DNA from: Kiritimatiellia bacterium
GTDB lineage: Bacteria; Verrucomicrobiota; Kiritimatiellia; JAFGHX01
NCBI GenBank assembly: GCA_016929905.1
Contig: JAFGHX010000005.1
Coordinates: 1-48,313, forward strand
Length of the DNA stretch: 48,313 nt
Direction: 5' to 3'
This document shows positions 27,401 through 42,400 of this stretch, one piece after another. Numbering within the stretch: the first letter of the stretch is position 1; each line of letters starts with the position of its first letter. The position numbers and the translations under genes are program-made. Below the pieces are notes generated by a model. It ran no database searches and was not told the DNA's origin. It worked only from the letters and a program-made list of their open reading frames with translations.

Positions 27401-30400
27401 CGTCGCACTTGCCGTCGACGTTTTCGTCGACGGACCCGCTGTTCTGCGCCGCCATCAGCGTCGCCCGGTTGTCGTCGCCCGCGATGGCGACCGAGCCGGC
27501 GACGTTGGTCACCTCGACTCCGTTGACGTAGACACGCGCGGCGGAGTCGTCGCCCGTGCCGCAGATATGGACCCACGCTCCGTTGCCGGGTGCGGTCGAA
27601 TTCGCGATCCAGGGCGGTGTGTAGCACACCGAATTGTCGCTATACCCCAGGATCCAGTGCTGATCCGTCCCCGTGCCGAGCCGCCGGTTCTGGATCATGT
27701 GGTAGCCGCTCTGATTCGCGTCGTGCCAGACCCACGCCTCCAGCGTGATGGCCGTGGTGATCGTGTTGAGGTTGTTCGTCGTGTCGTCCTGAGCCGTCAT
27801 GATGTACTCGTCGGTCCCGTTGAAATCGAGCGCGTAGCCGATCGCGCCCTCGAGCCGGTTGCCGCCGTCCATGTTGTAGGTTTGCCCGTGCACGGCGTTC
27901 GTCGTGCTGTCGCCAATCTCGCCGGCCGCGCCCGCTGGGCTCTCTTTCATGTGCCACACGGCGACGTAGTACGGGTCCCACACCGACCCGGCATTCTCCT
28001 GCGAGTTGGTAATGGCCGCATTGCCGTAGTACATCCAGATCGTCGTGTCCTGCTCGCTGGCGAGCAGAGGCACGCGCACCCAGCCGATGAACTGGCCGTT
28101 GGCCGCCGTGTAGCGCTCGATCTCGTGGTCGAGCTGGTTCGTGCCGTCCGCGCCCGTAAAGACGATGTCGTAGCCGTTGGTGCTGTACAGCCGCCCGCCG
28201 CCCGCCGTGCTCTTGAGCGCGGCGTCCGTCAGGCTGACCAGCGCCGGGAAGTTCGTCAGGTCGGAGTCGCCGGTCACGCTGTCGGCGGGGATCGTGATGG
28301 CGCGGCGGCACTCCCACCCGCCGAGCCAGCGGTCGTTGTCCACGATCGTGTAGGTCATCGCGCGCGTCGCGCCCAGCGCGGCGTTCTCCGCGTCGGCGAT
28401 CGTGAGCACCACCGTCTCGTCCTCTTCCTCGAAGATGTCGTCGTCGACGGTCAGGACCGTAGCCTTGCCGCTGGTCTGCCCGGCGGCGATCGTGATCGTG
28501 CTGTTCGTCACGGCATAGTCGCTGCCTTCGACGGCCGTGCCGCCGGTGACGGCGAGCGTCACGGTCACGTCGTGCGTGAACGCCGCCGGCAGCCGCACCT
28601 CGACTTCGACCGCCGTGTCCGATTCCGGGCCGCTCCCGCTCGTCGCGGCCAGGTTCACCACGCGGTAGAGCTCCTGCGTGACCGTCGTCGTGAAGTCGGC
28701 CGGCGCGGCCTGGTTCGTGTGGCAGGCGGCCAGCCAGGCCGTCGAGCGGGCGATATCGGAGATGCGGATTTCGTCCAGCCGCGCGTTGAAGAAGTTGGCG
28801 TTGTCCGGGCTCTGCCGGCAGGCGATGGTCACAATGTTGGTGTCCGGCGTGATGCTGCCCGCCTGGCCGGCGCTGACGATCTCGGACCCGGCGATGAACA
28901 GCCGGTCCTGCCCGCCCGTGACCGAGGTCGAGGCCAGATGCAGCCAGGTCGCGTTCGGCGAGGGCACGCTGTTGCTGATCTCGCGCGAGCCGATGCCCTG
29001 CGCCAGAGCGAGATTGGTCATAAACCCGAGCATGAAGTGCTCGGCGGTCGCATCGCCCTCGCGCCGCTGCACGATGCGGCACGGGCCGCTCTGATCGCTC
29101 AGCCGATAGGCCCACCCCTCCAGCGTCAGCTCCGTCGCGAGGCTGTTCCAGAGGCTGGTCGCCGCGCCCGCCGGCGTCTCGATCGCTTCGTTGACTCCGT
29201 CGAACTCGAGCCCGTAGCCGACCGCGCCGTCCGTGCGGTTGCCCGCCGCCATGTTCAGCGAACGGCTGTGCACCGCGTTCGTCGTGCTGTCCAGGATCTC
29301 GCCCGCCGCACCCGTCGGGAACTGGGCGAGGTGCCAGACGCTCAGGTAATGGCTGTCCCACACCTCGGCCACATGTTCCTGCGAGCTGCTCACCACCGGG
29401 TTGGCGTAGTACAGGTAGACGTACGTGTCGGCGTTCGCGCGCGCGCGCGGGATGCGGACCCACCCGACGAACGCGCCGGTCGTGGGCTCGTACGTCTCGA
29501 TCTCGTGGTCGAGCTGCACGTCGCCGCTCACGTCGGTGAACAGGATGTCATAGCCCGCCGCCTGGTAGACCTTGCCGCCGTTCGCCGTCGTGGCCAGATC
29601 CCCGTCCGTCAGGCTGACCAAAGCCGGGAAGTTGGTCAGCGGCGCCGTGCCGGTCACCTGTTCGGCCGGGATCCGGATCAACCTGCGGTACAGGTACCCG
29701 CTGCGCCACGGGGTGAGTTCCTCGTCCAGCACCGTGCAGCAGGCGGAGGGCGCGAGCTGGTTCGTATGCCCGGTCGCGAGCCAGTCGGCGCTGCGCGCGA
29801 CCTTCGAGAGGCGCAGCTCGTCGAGCCGGCCGCTCAGATACGCCGAGGCCGTCTCGGCCTGCGCCCCGATCCGCAGGCCGAACGCGTTCGCGCTCAGCGC
29901 CGAGACCGCGGCGTCGCTCGTCGCGTTGGTCCCATTCACATACAGCGCCGCCGTGCCGTTGGTCATGCTCACCGCCACGTGGTGCCAGGCGGTGTCCAGC
30001 GCCGCGCCGGTCGCCTCCCCGTAATCGGTCCCGCCCCCGCGCGCGGTCAGCGTGTCGGCCGACGGATGGTACTCGAGCTGATACCCGCTCGAAGCGTCGT
30101 AGGCGTCCTTCTTCGAGACCAGCCGCATCGAGAGGTCCTGGTCCGGGTCGGCGATCTTGAGCCAGCCTTCTATCGTGATGGCGCCGGTCAGGTCCAGGCT
30201 GGCGGCATCCGTGACGTCAATGAAGTCATCGCCGTCGAACTCCAGTGCCGGCCCGATCGCGCCGGCTACGAGGTCGTCGCCGCTCATGTTGGCGTTCGGG
30301 TCGCCGTCGTTGTCGTTCGCCGTGCTGTCCAGTACCGGCTTGCCGCCCGCCGACGGGTCCTCGGCCATGTGCCAGACGGCGACGTAATCCTCGTCCCACA

Positions 30401-33400
30401 CACCCGCCGCGTTCTCCTGGCTTGAGGTGATGTGCACGTTGCCGAAGTAGAGGTAGTTCGTCGTGTCGCTCGCGGCGAACAGCACCGGCTGGCGCACCCA
30501 GGCGACCAGCTCGCCGGTGGCTGGGTCGTATTTCTCCACCTCGTGGTCGAGCGTCGTCTTTGTGTCCGCCCACGTGAAGACGATGTCGAACCCGTCCGCG
30601 CTTTCGACCAGCCCGCCGTTCGCGCGCGGCTTCAGGTCCGGGTCCGTCAGGCTGATCAGGTACGGGAAGTCGACCAGGTTCGTGATGCCGGCGACGGTGT
30701 CGCCGTCAATCACGATCGTCTTGCGGTAGGTCCAGCCGCCCTTCCAGCGCTGCTCTTCCGGCTCGACGGCGCAGAAGCCCGCCGGGTCCACCTGGTTGGT
30801 GTAGCCGGTCGCGATCCAGCCGGCGGAGCGGGCGATGTCGCAGATGCGCACCTCGTCGAGGAACCCGTCCCACGTGCGCGTCAGGTCACCGGCGTAGTTG
30901 CCGATCCGCAGGTTCAACGCGCTGTCGTCGGAGATGGCGCCGACCCCCGCCTGATCCGTGCCGAGTCCGGCCAGGCTGCCGTCGAGATAAATCTTGATCT
31001 TCTTGTCGCCGTCCTCGTTGTAGGTCCATACGGCGTGATACCAGGTGTCGTAGGCGAGGGCGGCGCTGGTGATCGCCAGCGCCGTGGTGGTCGCATGCTG
31101 TACGCGCGCCTTCAGCGTCGGGCCGCTTTGCATGTAGAAGGCGTATCCGATGTCTGCGTCGCCGGTCCCGTCACACTTGTCGACGACTCGGCCGTAGCTG
31201 TTCTCGCCCAGCGAGCGCGGGTGAATCCAGGCCGAAAACGTCATCTGTGTCTTGCCGTATGCGTCGAGTGAGGAGTTGGCGGTCGCCTGGACGTAGTCGT
31301 CGGTGTTGTCGAACTCGTTCGCCCCGTCGACCACGCCCACGGCGTCCTGGTTCAACGAGCCGCCCGGCGTGCCGTGGTTGGCGTAGGCGGTCGAGTCGTA
31401 GTTGGTGTCCGCCGTCTCGCTCAAGTGCCAGACGGCCATGCAGTGGTTCGTCCACACGTCCTCGACGCGTTCGAGCGAGCTGGTCACGGCACTGTTTCCG
31501 TAATAGAGATAGATCGTCGTGTCCTCGGTGCAGGACAGGACCGGGATGCGCACCCAGCTCACCAGTTCGCCGGTCGTCGCCGCGTATTTCTCCGTCTCGT
31601 AGTCGAGCAGGCTGATCGCATCCTCGGCCGTGAAGATCATGTCGTAGCCGCTCACGTTCTGGAGATGCCCGCCGTTCGACGCCGTGGCCAGGCGCCGGTC
31701 GGTCAGGCTGACGAGCGCCGGGAAGTTGGTCAGGTCGCTCGACCCGCTCACGCGGTCGGCCTTGATCACGATCGGCATGCGGTACTGATAGCCGCCGGCC
31801 CAGCGGTCGTTGTCGACGATCGTGTAGGTGTAGGCGATGATGGTGCCCAGGCTCGCGTTGACCGGGTTGGCCAGCGTGACGACCACCGTCTCGGCCGACT
31901 CTTCCAGGATGTCGTCCGACACGCTGAACGTGATGTTCGTGCTCGTCGAGCCGGCCGGAATCGTGAGCGTCCCGTTCGTCAGTACGTAATCCCAGGCGGG
32001 GGTCGCGCTGCCGGTAACGGTGTACTCGACGGTCACGTCGCTCGTGGTGTCGACGGCCAGCTCGATATCGAGCGTGACGCTCGGCACATCTTCCGCGCCG
32101 CTGGAGGCCGATTCGGTGAAGCGGACCGGCGGCAGCCGCTCCTCGCCGCCCGTGCTCGTGTAGGCGGCCGCGTCGCTGAGGTTGTTGTAGCAGGTCGCCA
32201 GCCACTGCTCGCTGCGCGCGATGTCCGAGACGCGCAGCTCGTCCACCTCCGCCGCCAGCCAGTTGTCCCAGGCCGGCCGCCGCCCGATCTGGAAGTTGTC
32301 GTCGTTCTCCGTTTCCAGCGCGGTGGTGTAGTTCGAGGAACCCACCAGCCCCATGTTCACGTACAGGTTCACGGAGTTGCCGTCGAACAGCCCGGCCTCG
32401 TACACCCATTCCTCGCGCGGGAACGCGTCCACGATGTCGTAGCGCACGTACGGGGCGCCCAGGTCCTTGTTGTGGTAGTTGAACCGCATATGCGCGGTGT
32501 CGATGTCCGGCGAGCCGCCCCAGCCGATACTCTCCGCGCCGAGCATGTACTTGATGTTGTTGCCTTCGACGCCCTTGACCATGAACGCGCTGTCCGCCCC
32601 CAAGGGGATCCCCTCGGGCCCGGTCTTCGCCCATGCCTCGAGCGTCAGCCCGTAGCCGGTCACGTCGAGGCTGTTCGCCACGTTCGAGGAAGCGACGTCG
32701 ATCCAGTCGGTCGCGCCGTCGAACAGGAGCGCGCGGCCGATCGGGGAGGTCACCCGGTTCGTCGCGTCCATGCTGTAGGCGGTGCCGTGATTGGTGAAGG
32801 CCGTCGAATCCACGATCGGCTCGCTGCTCGGGTCCTCCGCCATGTGCCAGACGGCCATGTAGTTCGTGTCCCAGACCGCCGTCGGGTTCTCCTGTGCCGC
32901 GCTCACGTCCGGATTGCCGTAATATACGTACAGGATCGTGTCGTCGTCGTGGTCCAGCACGGGGATACGGACCCAGGCGACGAACTCGCCCGTCGCCGGC
33001 TCGTACACCTCGACTTCGTGGTCCAGTTGCGTCTTGCCGTCCTCGGCGGTGACGATCATGTCGTAGCCGCTCGCATGCAGCACGTGCCCGCCGTTCGCTT
33101 CCGTGGCCAGGTCGACATCCGCCAGCTTCACCAGCGCCGGGAAGTCGCTCAGGTCGGCGAGCCCGTCGACCATCGCCGCGTCGAGCCGGACCTGCTTGCG
33201 GTAGATGTAGCCGGCGGCCCACGGGGCGGGCTCCTCGGCGCCGAGACTCATGCAGGTGGCGGGCGCGAGCTGGTTGGTGAAGCCGGTGGCGAGCCAGTCT
33301 TCGGAACGGTCGATCCGCGAGAGCCGCAGTTCGTCCACCAGCCCGTCAAAGTCGTGCCAAAGGTCCGGGGCGATCCCGATGTGCAGGTTCGTCGTCGTCG

Positions 33401-36400
33401 CGTCGAGCACAGGCACGCCCGTGAAGTTCGTCAGGACCGTCCCGTCATAAACGATCGCGCCCGTCCCGTCGGCCATGTGAATGGCCAGATGCCCCCACTC
33501 GTTGAGCTGGAACGGGCGCGGGCTGCTGTCCGCATGCACGTTCAGCGCGGTGTTGACCGGGTTCCAGATCCGCCAGCGCATGTCCGGGGTCGGCACGTCG
33601 TCGCGGTCGCCCAGCCGCCAGTAGTAGTTGCCCTTCTGCAGGATCCGGCCTTCGTTGCCCGCCCCCCACGTGCGCGCGTTGAGCAGGAAGCTCACCGTGT
33701 ACGTGTTCGTGGCCAGGTCCAGCTCGTCGGCGTCCGGCACCGTGATGTGGTCGTCGTCCGTGTTATCCGGGCTGAAGTCGGCCGCGATCCCGACCTCGCC
33801 CGTGCCGCCCGTTGCCCAGTTGGTGGCGTTCAGGTTCTGCCATGTGCCGTCATGCCCGTTGGCGGTGGAATCCGTCACCGTGTCGCCCGCCCCGTCCTTG
33901 AAATGCCACACGGCGATATAGTCGCTGTCCCACACGCCCGCCGCGTTCTCCTGCGAGCTCGTCACCATGGGGTTGCCGTAGTACATCCACAACGTCGTGT
34001 CGCTCGTGCCGCTGAGGATGGGTACACGCACCCACGCGACCAGTTCGCCCGAGACGCCGGTGTACAACTCCAGCTCGTGGTCGAGCTGGGTCAGCCCGTC
34101 CTCGGCGGTGAAGAGGATGTCGTAACCGCTGGCGTTGTAAACGTGCCCGCTCGAACTCGAGACCCGCAGCGCCAAGTCCGTCAGGCTCACCAGCCACGGG
34201 AAGTTCGTCAGCTCGCCCGTGCCGCTCACCGCGCCGGCGTCGATCGCGATCGGCATGCGGTACTTGTAGCCCGCCTTCCACCCGAATTCCTGCACGGTGC
34301 TGACGGTGTAGAACGACGCCGGCGCGAACTGGTTGGTGTAGCTCGTCGCCAGCCACGCCGCCGAGCGGGCCACGTCCGAGATGCGCAGCTCGTCCAGTTG
34401 GCCGTCGAGATAATAGTCTGCCGCGCCGGCCTGCGCGCCGAGGCGCAGGTCCACCTCGTTCGCGCTCAGGCCCGAGATCCCGCTGTCGACCGTCGCGTTG
34501 GTCCCGTCCACATAGATCGTCGCCGTCGTGCCCGTGATCACCGCCGCCACGTGATGCCACGCCGTGTCCAGATCCACGTCCGTCGCCGAGCCGTAGTCGC
34601 CGCTGCCGCCGTAGACCTGGAACTTGTTGCCCAAGGGCTCGTATTCGAGCTGGTAGCCGTCGGTGTCGGTTACGTTCGCCTTCTTGGACACGATTCGCCG
34701 CAAGCTCGCCTGGTCCGGATCCGCCACTTTCAGCCAGGCCGAGAGCGTGACCGCGTCGCTCGGGTCCAGGCTGGCGGCGTCAGTGACGTCAATGAAGTCA
34801 TCGCCGTCGAACTCGAGCGCCTGCGCGATCGGCCCGTTGGTCAGGTCCTCCGCGCTCATGTTCGCGTTCGGATCGCCGTCGTTCGAGTTCGCCGTGCTGT
34901 CCAGCACCGGCTTGCCCGCCGCGCTCGGGTCCTCGGCGAAATGCCAGACCGCCTTGTAGTGGCTGTCCCACACCGATTCGGCCTGCTCCTGCGAACTGGT
35001 CACCGCCGTGTTCCCGTAATAGAGGTAGAAGGTGGTATCCTGCTGCGCGCTCAGCACCGGCAGCCGCACCCACGCCACCAGATCCGCCGGATCCGTCGGA
35101 TCCGACCGATAATCCTCGACCTCGTGGTCGAGCTTGTTCGTGTTCACATCCCCGAAGATGATGTCGTAGCCGTAGATGCTCGAGACGCGCCCGCCGTGCG
35201 CGAGCGTGCGCAGGTCCGCATCTTCGAGGCTGACCAGCACCGGGAAGTCGGTCAGATCCTGAGAGCCGCTCACGGCGTCGGCGTCGATCGTGATCGCCTT
35301 GCGGTAGCGGTACCCGCCCCGGATCCACGGCTCGTCGTCGTCCTCGATCGTGTAGGTATGCGTCGTGTTCGCGCCGAGCACCGCGTTGGAGGCGGCGGTG
35401 AGCGTGACCACGAACGTTTCGTCTTCCTCGATCAGCCGGTCGTCAAAGACCGTGATCGAGAGGTTCGTGCTCAAGACACCCGGCGGCACCGTCGCCGTGC
35501 CGCTCGCCGGCGTATAGTCCACGCCCGCCGTAGGCCCTGAGCTTGGCGAAGGGGTCACGGTGAAGTCGACCGTCACGTTCCCGCCTTGCGCGGCGGAGAG
35601 CGAAAGCTCGAGGTTCACCTCCGAGACGGACTCCGACCCGCTCGAGCTCGTTGCCGCGAACTGGACCGTCGGCGGCACGGTATCCACCGTTGAGACCGTC
35701 ACGAACGCCCCTTCGACAGGCTCAGGGCCTGCGGCCGGCGCCGCCTGGTTCGTGAAGCTGGTCGCGATCCAGCCGGCGGAGCGTGCCCCGCGCGAGATGC
35801 GCACTTCGTCGAGCAGGCCCTGGAAGAAGGCGGACGCGCCGTCGTCTTCAGCGCCGATCGCGGCGCAGCGCGCCGGGTCGGCCTGGGTCAGCTCCCCGTC
35901 GAATGCGGGCGTGCCCGTCGTGGCGCGCGCCGTGCCGTCCACGTACAGAATCACGTCGTCGCCCGGCACGTCCGCCACGCCGGCCACGTGCACCCACGTG
36001 CCCGTCGCCGGCGGATCGGCGATCGCCTCGCCCTGCAGGTTCGCCTGTTCGTCCGGCGCGCGCCCGTTCAGACCGAGGTAGGGCCCGGGCAGTATCCGCA
36101 GTTGCGCCCGCGACAAGCTTGTGGGCGGCTCGTTCGTGATGCTCACGGCCGCGATGTACGTCTCGTTCGTCGTCTCGAGGAACATCCACGCGCTGAACGT
36201 GTACGCCGCGCAGTTCGTCACCAACCCGCGGTTGTCGCCCAGATAGATCGAGTTCGTCTGCCCGTCGAACAACTGAGCGCCCGCGATCATCCCGCCGGCC
36301 GGGGTCGGATACTGTTCCAGGCTCTGGCTGCCGTGATGGCCGTGCCGGGTCGAGTCGGCGTAGTTCGTGCCGCTCGTCTCCGCCAGGTGCATGACCAGGT

Positions 36401-39400
36401 CGAACTCGTCGTCCCATACGCCCGTGACGTTCTCTTGCGAGCTGTCGATCGCCGGATTGCCGTAGTACAGATAGAGGTGCGTGTCCGCGTCATGCCGCAG
36501 GCGCGGGATGCGCACCCAGCCGATCAACTCGCCCGTCGCCGCCGTGTAGCGCTCCAGCTCGTGGTCCAGCCCCGTCTGGCCGTCGGCCGCCGTGAACGCG
36601 ATATCATAACCGTTCGTGTGGGTCACGTACCCGCCCTCGTTCGTGAAGGCCAGGTCAGCGTCCGTCAGGCTGATCAGGGCCGGGAAGTCGAGCAGGTCCT
36701 CATCACCCGCAACAAGCTCGCTCTCCAGCGTGATCAGCTTGCGGTACAGGTACCCGTCGCGCCAGCGGCCCTCGCGTACGCCGAGCGTGACGGCACTTGC
36801 GGGATCGAGCTGGTTCGCGTAGCCGGCGCGCAGCCAGTCCTCGGAGCGGCAGACCTTCGACACGCGCACCTCGTCGATGTAGCCGCCGAACAGCTCGCAG
36901 TAGGTCGGGTTGCCGTTGTTGATCATGCCGATGTCGACGCTGTTGTGGCCCGGCGGCAGGTTCGTGGTGAGGCTGCCGCTGGCCGCCTCCTGCATGTTGG
37001 TGTACAGCTTCCAGACGTCGGCGCTGCGCCAGCGCGTGGACATGTGGACCCACTCGTCCTGCGCGTTCGCGGTCGAGCCCTCGATATGGCTTTCCTCCAG
37101 GTACACCTTCGGCCTGTCCGTCGCGCCGTCGAGGGCCAGCGCCCACTTGTCGACGTAGCTGATGCCGTCCTGACGGCCGACCAGCACGGCGAAGTCCGGC
37201 TGGTCCCGCTTCGAGCAGCCCCAGGCTTCCAGGGTCAGTTCCGTCCGGATCGCGTTGAGCGAATTGGTGTTGGCGGATGAAAGCACGTAGTCTTCCGTTC
37301 CGTCGAAGTTCAGGCACGCGGCGATCTTGCCGTCGATCAGCCGGTCCGACCCGAGACTGACGGCCGTGCCGTCGTTGTTGTTCGCCGTGCTGTCGAGCAT
37401 CGCCGGCTGCGTGCCGGCCGGGTCCTGGTTCAGGTGCCAGACCCCGACGTAGTCCGCGTCCCACACCTCCGCCGCATTCTCCTGCGAATACGCGATGTCC
37501 GGGTTGCCGTAGTAGACGTAGAAGACCGTTTCGTTCGTGTGGTACAGGACCGGGAGCCGCACCCAGGCGACCAATTCGCCCGTCGCGCCGTCGTAGCTTT
37601 CCACTTCGTGGTCGAACGTGTCGCCGCCGCCGCTGAAGATGATGTCGTAGCCGTTCGTGCTGCAGACCTGCCCGCCGCTGTTGGTCGAGGCCAAGTCGCC
37701 GTCCGTGACCGAGACCAGGAACGGGAAGTCGTACAGGTCCGTGTCGCTCGGCACCGTCTCCGGATCGACGGTGATCGCCTTGCGATAGCGGTGGCCGCCC
37801 ACCCACGCGCCCTCCGGCCCGCCGACCGCGCAGAATCCGGCCGGGTCGGATTGGTTGGCGTAGCAGGTCGCGATCCAGTCAGCGTTTCTGGCCACACTGC
37901 CTGCGCGCACTTCGTCCACGGTCCCTTTGACGCCGTACTCACTGCGGCCGATCGCGGACATCGGGCAGGTTATGGCATGAGCCATGCTCTCGACAAACAC
38001 GCCGTTCGCGTACAGGTACGTGCTTGCGCCCTCGCCGACAAAGACCAGGTGCGTCCAGGCGTCGATCGGCGCCTGGTAGTTGAAGACCCAATCGCCGGTT
38101 CCGTACTGGGTCACGCCGACCTTCTTGGTCCCGTTGTACTGCTCGATTCGCAGCGAATAGGCGGCGGAATCCATGAGTGCGGCGCTCGTGGCGGCGGAAT
38201 CCTCGCGTCGCACCCACATTTCCGCCGTCCACGGTACGGCGATGTTTGCGCCGCCGACGTCGATCCAGTCGTCGGTCCCGTCGAATTGGGCCGCACCGTC
38301 GATATGCCCGCTCGCCCCGTCGATGACCCCGTTGCTCGAGTACCCGTCGTTGCCGTAACTGGTCGCATCGTCGTGCCGGCGGTGGCTCTCGTGCAGGTGC
38401 CACACGCCCGCGTAGCCGTTGGTCCACACGTCGTCGATATTCTCCAGCGATACCCCCACGCCCGGGTTGCCGTAATACATCCAGAACACCGTGTCCTGGT
38501 CCGCGTCCACCGTCGGGATGCGGACCCAGCCGACGAATTCGCCGGTCGAGCCGACCCACTTCTCCACCTCGTGGTCGAGCGGGGTGATCCCGTCGGAATC
38601 GGTGAACATCAGGTCGTAGCCGTTCGCGTTGTACAGCCGCCCGCCGTTGGCGACCGTCGCCAGTTCCGGATCGGTCAGGCTGACCAGCGCGGGGAAATCG
38701 ACCAGGTTCGTTGTGCCGCTGACCCGGTCCGCGCCGATCGCGATCCGGCGCCGGTACTGCCAGCCGCCGTGCCAGGCGTCCGGGCCCGGCTGCGGCGGGC
38801 CCGCGCTGATGAACGTGTCCGGGTCGATCTGGTTCGTGTGCGAGGTCGCGATCCAGCCCTGGTCCCGGATCACGTTCGAGATGCGGAACTCGTCGATCTT
38901 CCCGTCCCAGGTGGCGGCCGTGGCAATGCTGATATACGAGACGTAGTCGGAATCGTCGTTGCGGACCAGCGTCGGCGTGATGTTCTCCGTCAGCGACTGC
39001 GGCTCGCCGTTGATGTAGATCGTCGGGTCGTTCGCCACGTCCTGGTCGTCGTAGGTCACGGCGATGTGGCGCCACTCCCCGTTCGGCAGCGCGTCCGTGC
39101 CCGTGTACCAGTAACCGTCGTCGCCGGTGAAATACTGGCGGAAGTAGAGCCGGCCGGCGGAACGCAGGATCCGCTTGTAGTACTTCGACCAAAGGTAGTC
39201 CGTGCTCGTGCTGTCCGCGACGACCCAGGCGGAGACGGTCAGATTCGTGATGTTGTCCAGGCTGTCGTCCGAATAGCAGTTGATGTAATCGTTCGTGTCG
39301 TCCGGGTTCACGCACATCCCGATCACGCCGGGGACCAGTTCGGCGGCGTCGATCCCCACATCGGTCCCGTCGTTTGCGTACGGCGAGGAATCCGGGAAGG

Positions 39401-42400
39401 TGTTCGCCCCCTCCTCGGTGAGGTGCCAAACGCCGACGTAGTCGGCCATCCAGACCCCCGCCGCATTCTCCTGGGACTCCGTGACCCGCGCGCTACCGTA
39501 ATACAGGTAGAGCGTGGTCGGCGCGCCCGCGGGCAGCACAGGCATGCGGACCCAGCCCACATACGTGCCGTTTGTCTCGTCATACGTTTCGAGTTCGTGG
39601 TCGAGCCGCGTCGCGCCGTCGTCCGCCGTAAACGCCATGTCCCAGGCGCTGGCAGAATTCACGTACCCGCCGAACGCGCGGGTGGCCAGCTCGCCGTCGG
39701 TCACGTCGATCAGCACGGGGAAGTTCGTCAGGTCCGCGCCGCCCTGTACCATGTCCGCGTCGAGCGTGATCGGCATGCGCCGCGCGTAGCCGCTGAGCCA
39801 GTCCCACGCCTCGTCGTCGCGGATCGTGAACGTGTGCGCCGCGTTCGCGCCCACCGTCGCGTTGGTCGGGTTCGACAGCTCGACCACGAAGAACTCGTCG
39901 CCTTCCCGCTTCGCGTCGTCAAGGACCGTCACCAGAAGGTTCGTCGTCCAGCAGCCGGCGCCGATGGTCGCCGTGCCGTTGGCCAGCACGAAGTCCACCC
40001 CGTTCAGCGCCGAGCCCGGCCCGACGGTGTAGTCGACCTGCACGGGGTCGTGGTGCGGGGCGGCGAGCGCCAGCTCGAGTGTGACCGGCGTGTTCGTCTC
40101 CCACCCGCTCGCGGCCGAGACGACGAACGCGACCACGCCCGTCGGCGGCGTTTCCTGCGGGCCCTCGACAAGGAACGCCCCTTCGACAGGCTCAGGGCCT
40201 GCCGGCGGCGCCGCCTGGCTGGTGTAGCAGGTCGCGAGCCAGCCCGCGGAGCGGACCGTGTTCGCCACGCGCACTTCGTCGAGAATCTCCTCGCACGAGC
40301 CGCCGATCAGCAGCGGGTCGCCGGTGCTCGGAACCGTCGTCTTGCCCGACGTGCTCGTCGGGCTCTGCGGGTCTTCCGCGCCGTCCACGTACAGGCGGCG
40401 GCCCGTGGCGGAATCGGCCGTGAACGTCGCGGCCACATAGTGCCATTCGCCCGCCGTACCCGTCCCGTCGGCGCCCTCCACCTTGCCTGCGATATCGACC
40501 GTGAAGATGTTCGTCCGGCCGGAGGACATGCCTTCGACATCGCGCCACAGGATGAGCGGGTAGTCGCCGCTGCCGCCGTTGCCCTTGTACACGATGCCGG
40601 CGTCGGTGTTCGTCGTCTGGGCGTAGAGCCAGCCGCAGACCGTCATCTCGGTCAGCCCGCCGATCGGCACGTCGCCGCAGTCCAGGTTGTCGTCGATCCC
40701 GTCGAATGCGAGCCCGCTGCCGATCGCGCCGGCCACCAGGTCGTCGGCGTCCATGCTCGCCTCGCAGGCGCCGTCGTTCGTGCCCGCCGAGTCGAGCACG
40801 GACCCGGGCGGCGGCTCGGCCAGATGCCAGACGCTGACATACCCGTTGGTCCACACCTCCTCGACGTGCTCCTGCGAGGTGTCGACCGACGGGTTGCCGT
40901 AATACAGATAGATCCACGTGTCGGCATCGTGGCGCAGCAGCGGGATGCGCACCCAGCCGACCAGTTCGCCCGTGCCTGCAACGTAGCGCTCCGTCTCGTG
41001 GTCGAGCTGGGTCGTGCCGTCCTGCGCCGTGAACATCAGGTCGTACCCGTTCGTGTTCGTCACGTGCCCGCCGTCATTGGTGAAGGCGAGGGCCGAGTCC
41101 GTCAGGCCGATCAGGGCCGGGAAGTTGGTAAGCGTCTCGGCCACCATGTCGCTCTCGAGCCGGATCGCCTTGCGGTACTGCCAGCCGCCCGGCATCCACG
41201 GCGCGCGCTCGCCGAGCCCCACGCTCGATGTCGTTTCCGGCGCGAGCTGGTTGGTGTAGCTCGTCGCCAGCCAGCCGGCGGAGCGGGCGACCTTCGCGAT
41301 GCGCGCCTCGTCGATCCGGCCCGGGAACCATTCGTCGTAGTCGTAGTCGTTGCGCGCGCAGCCGATACACACCTCGTTCGTCGCGCCGCTCAGCGTGCCC
41401 GCGTTCGCGCCGGCCGCCACCTCGGCGCCATTCTCGTAGACCCGGTTCGTCAGCCCGTCCCACGTGCCCGCCACGAACACCCATTCGCCGGTCGGCGTCG
41501 TCGCGGCGGGCAGCGTGCGCGTGGCGTTCACCCCGAAATCGTTCGTGTTGCCGTACACGCTCAGCGTCCAATAGTCGCCATAATAATGGCCGCCGCTCTC
41601 GTCCGGATCCTGCCGGAACAGGACGGTGTCGTACCACGCGTAGTCGATCTGGTCGCGGAAGACCCAGGCGCTGAGCGTCAGTCCGTTCACGGCCAGGTCC
41701 CAGGACGGATCGTCGGGGCAGACGACATAATCGGTCGCTCCGTCGAACTGCTGGCCGTAGCCGATCGTGCCGGCGGCCGCATCGCCGGCGGCGAGCGTGC
41801 CGTAGGTCGTGCCGTGGTTCGCGTGCGCGGTGCTGTCGCGGATCTGCGGCGCCGCGCCCGACGGATCCTGGTGCATGTGCCACACGGCCAGGTAATCGCT
41901 GCCCCACACCCCCTCCGCGTCCTCCTGCGAGCCGTCGACCCGGGGGTTGCCGTAATAGAGATAGAACACCGTATCCCGGTCGTGCGCCAGGACCGGCACG
42001 CGGACCCAGGCGATCAGCTCGCCCGTCGCCGCGGTGTAGCGCTCCACCTCGTGATCCCACCGGTTCGCCCCGTCGCTGAAGACGAGGTCGTACCCGTTCG
42101 CGTTCGTGACCTTGCCGTTGTGGTTCGTCGTGGCCAGGTCCGCGTCCGTCAGGCTGACCAGGTACGGGAAGTCGAGCAAGTCCTCGTTACCGCCGACGGT
42201 ATCGGCATCGATCACGATCCGTTTGCGGTAGAGGTAGTCGCCCTGCCACCCGAACTCGCGCGTGCCCACGCTCGCAACCAGGCCGGCGGGATCGAGGAAG
42301 TTCGTGTAGCAGGTGGCGATCCACGTCGCGCTGCGCCCGACGTCCGAGACGCGCAGTTCGTCCAGATCCCCTTCGAAATACTGTGTGGCTTCGATCGTCG

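Noticed and set aside
13164..30425. Plus-strand open frame of 5,753 codons
   Set aside because: It is the exact codon-register complement of the giant gene, consists of low-complexity Arg/Val/Gly/Asp/His sequence without any domain, and is explained by codon bias.
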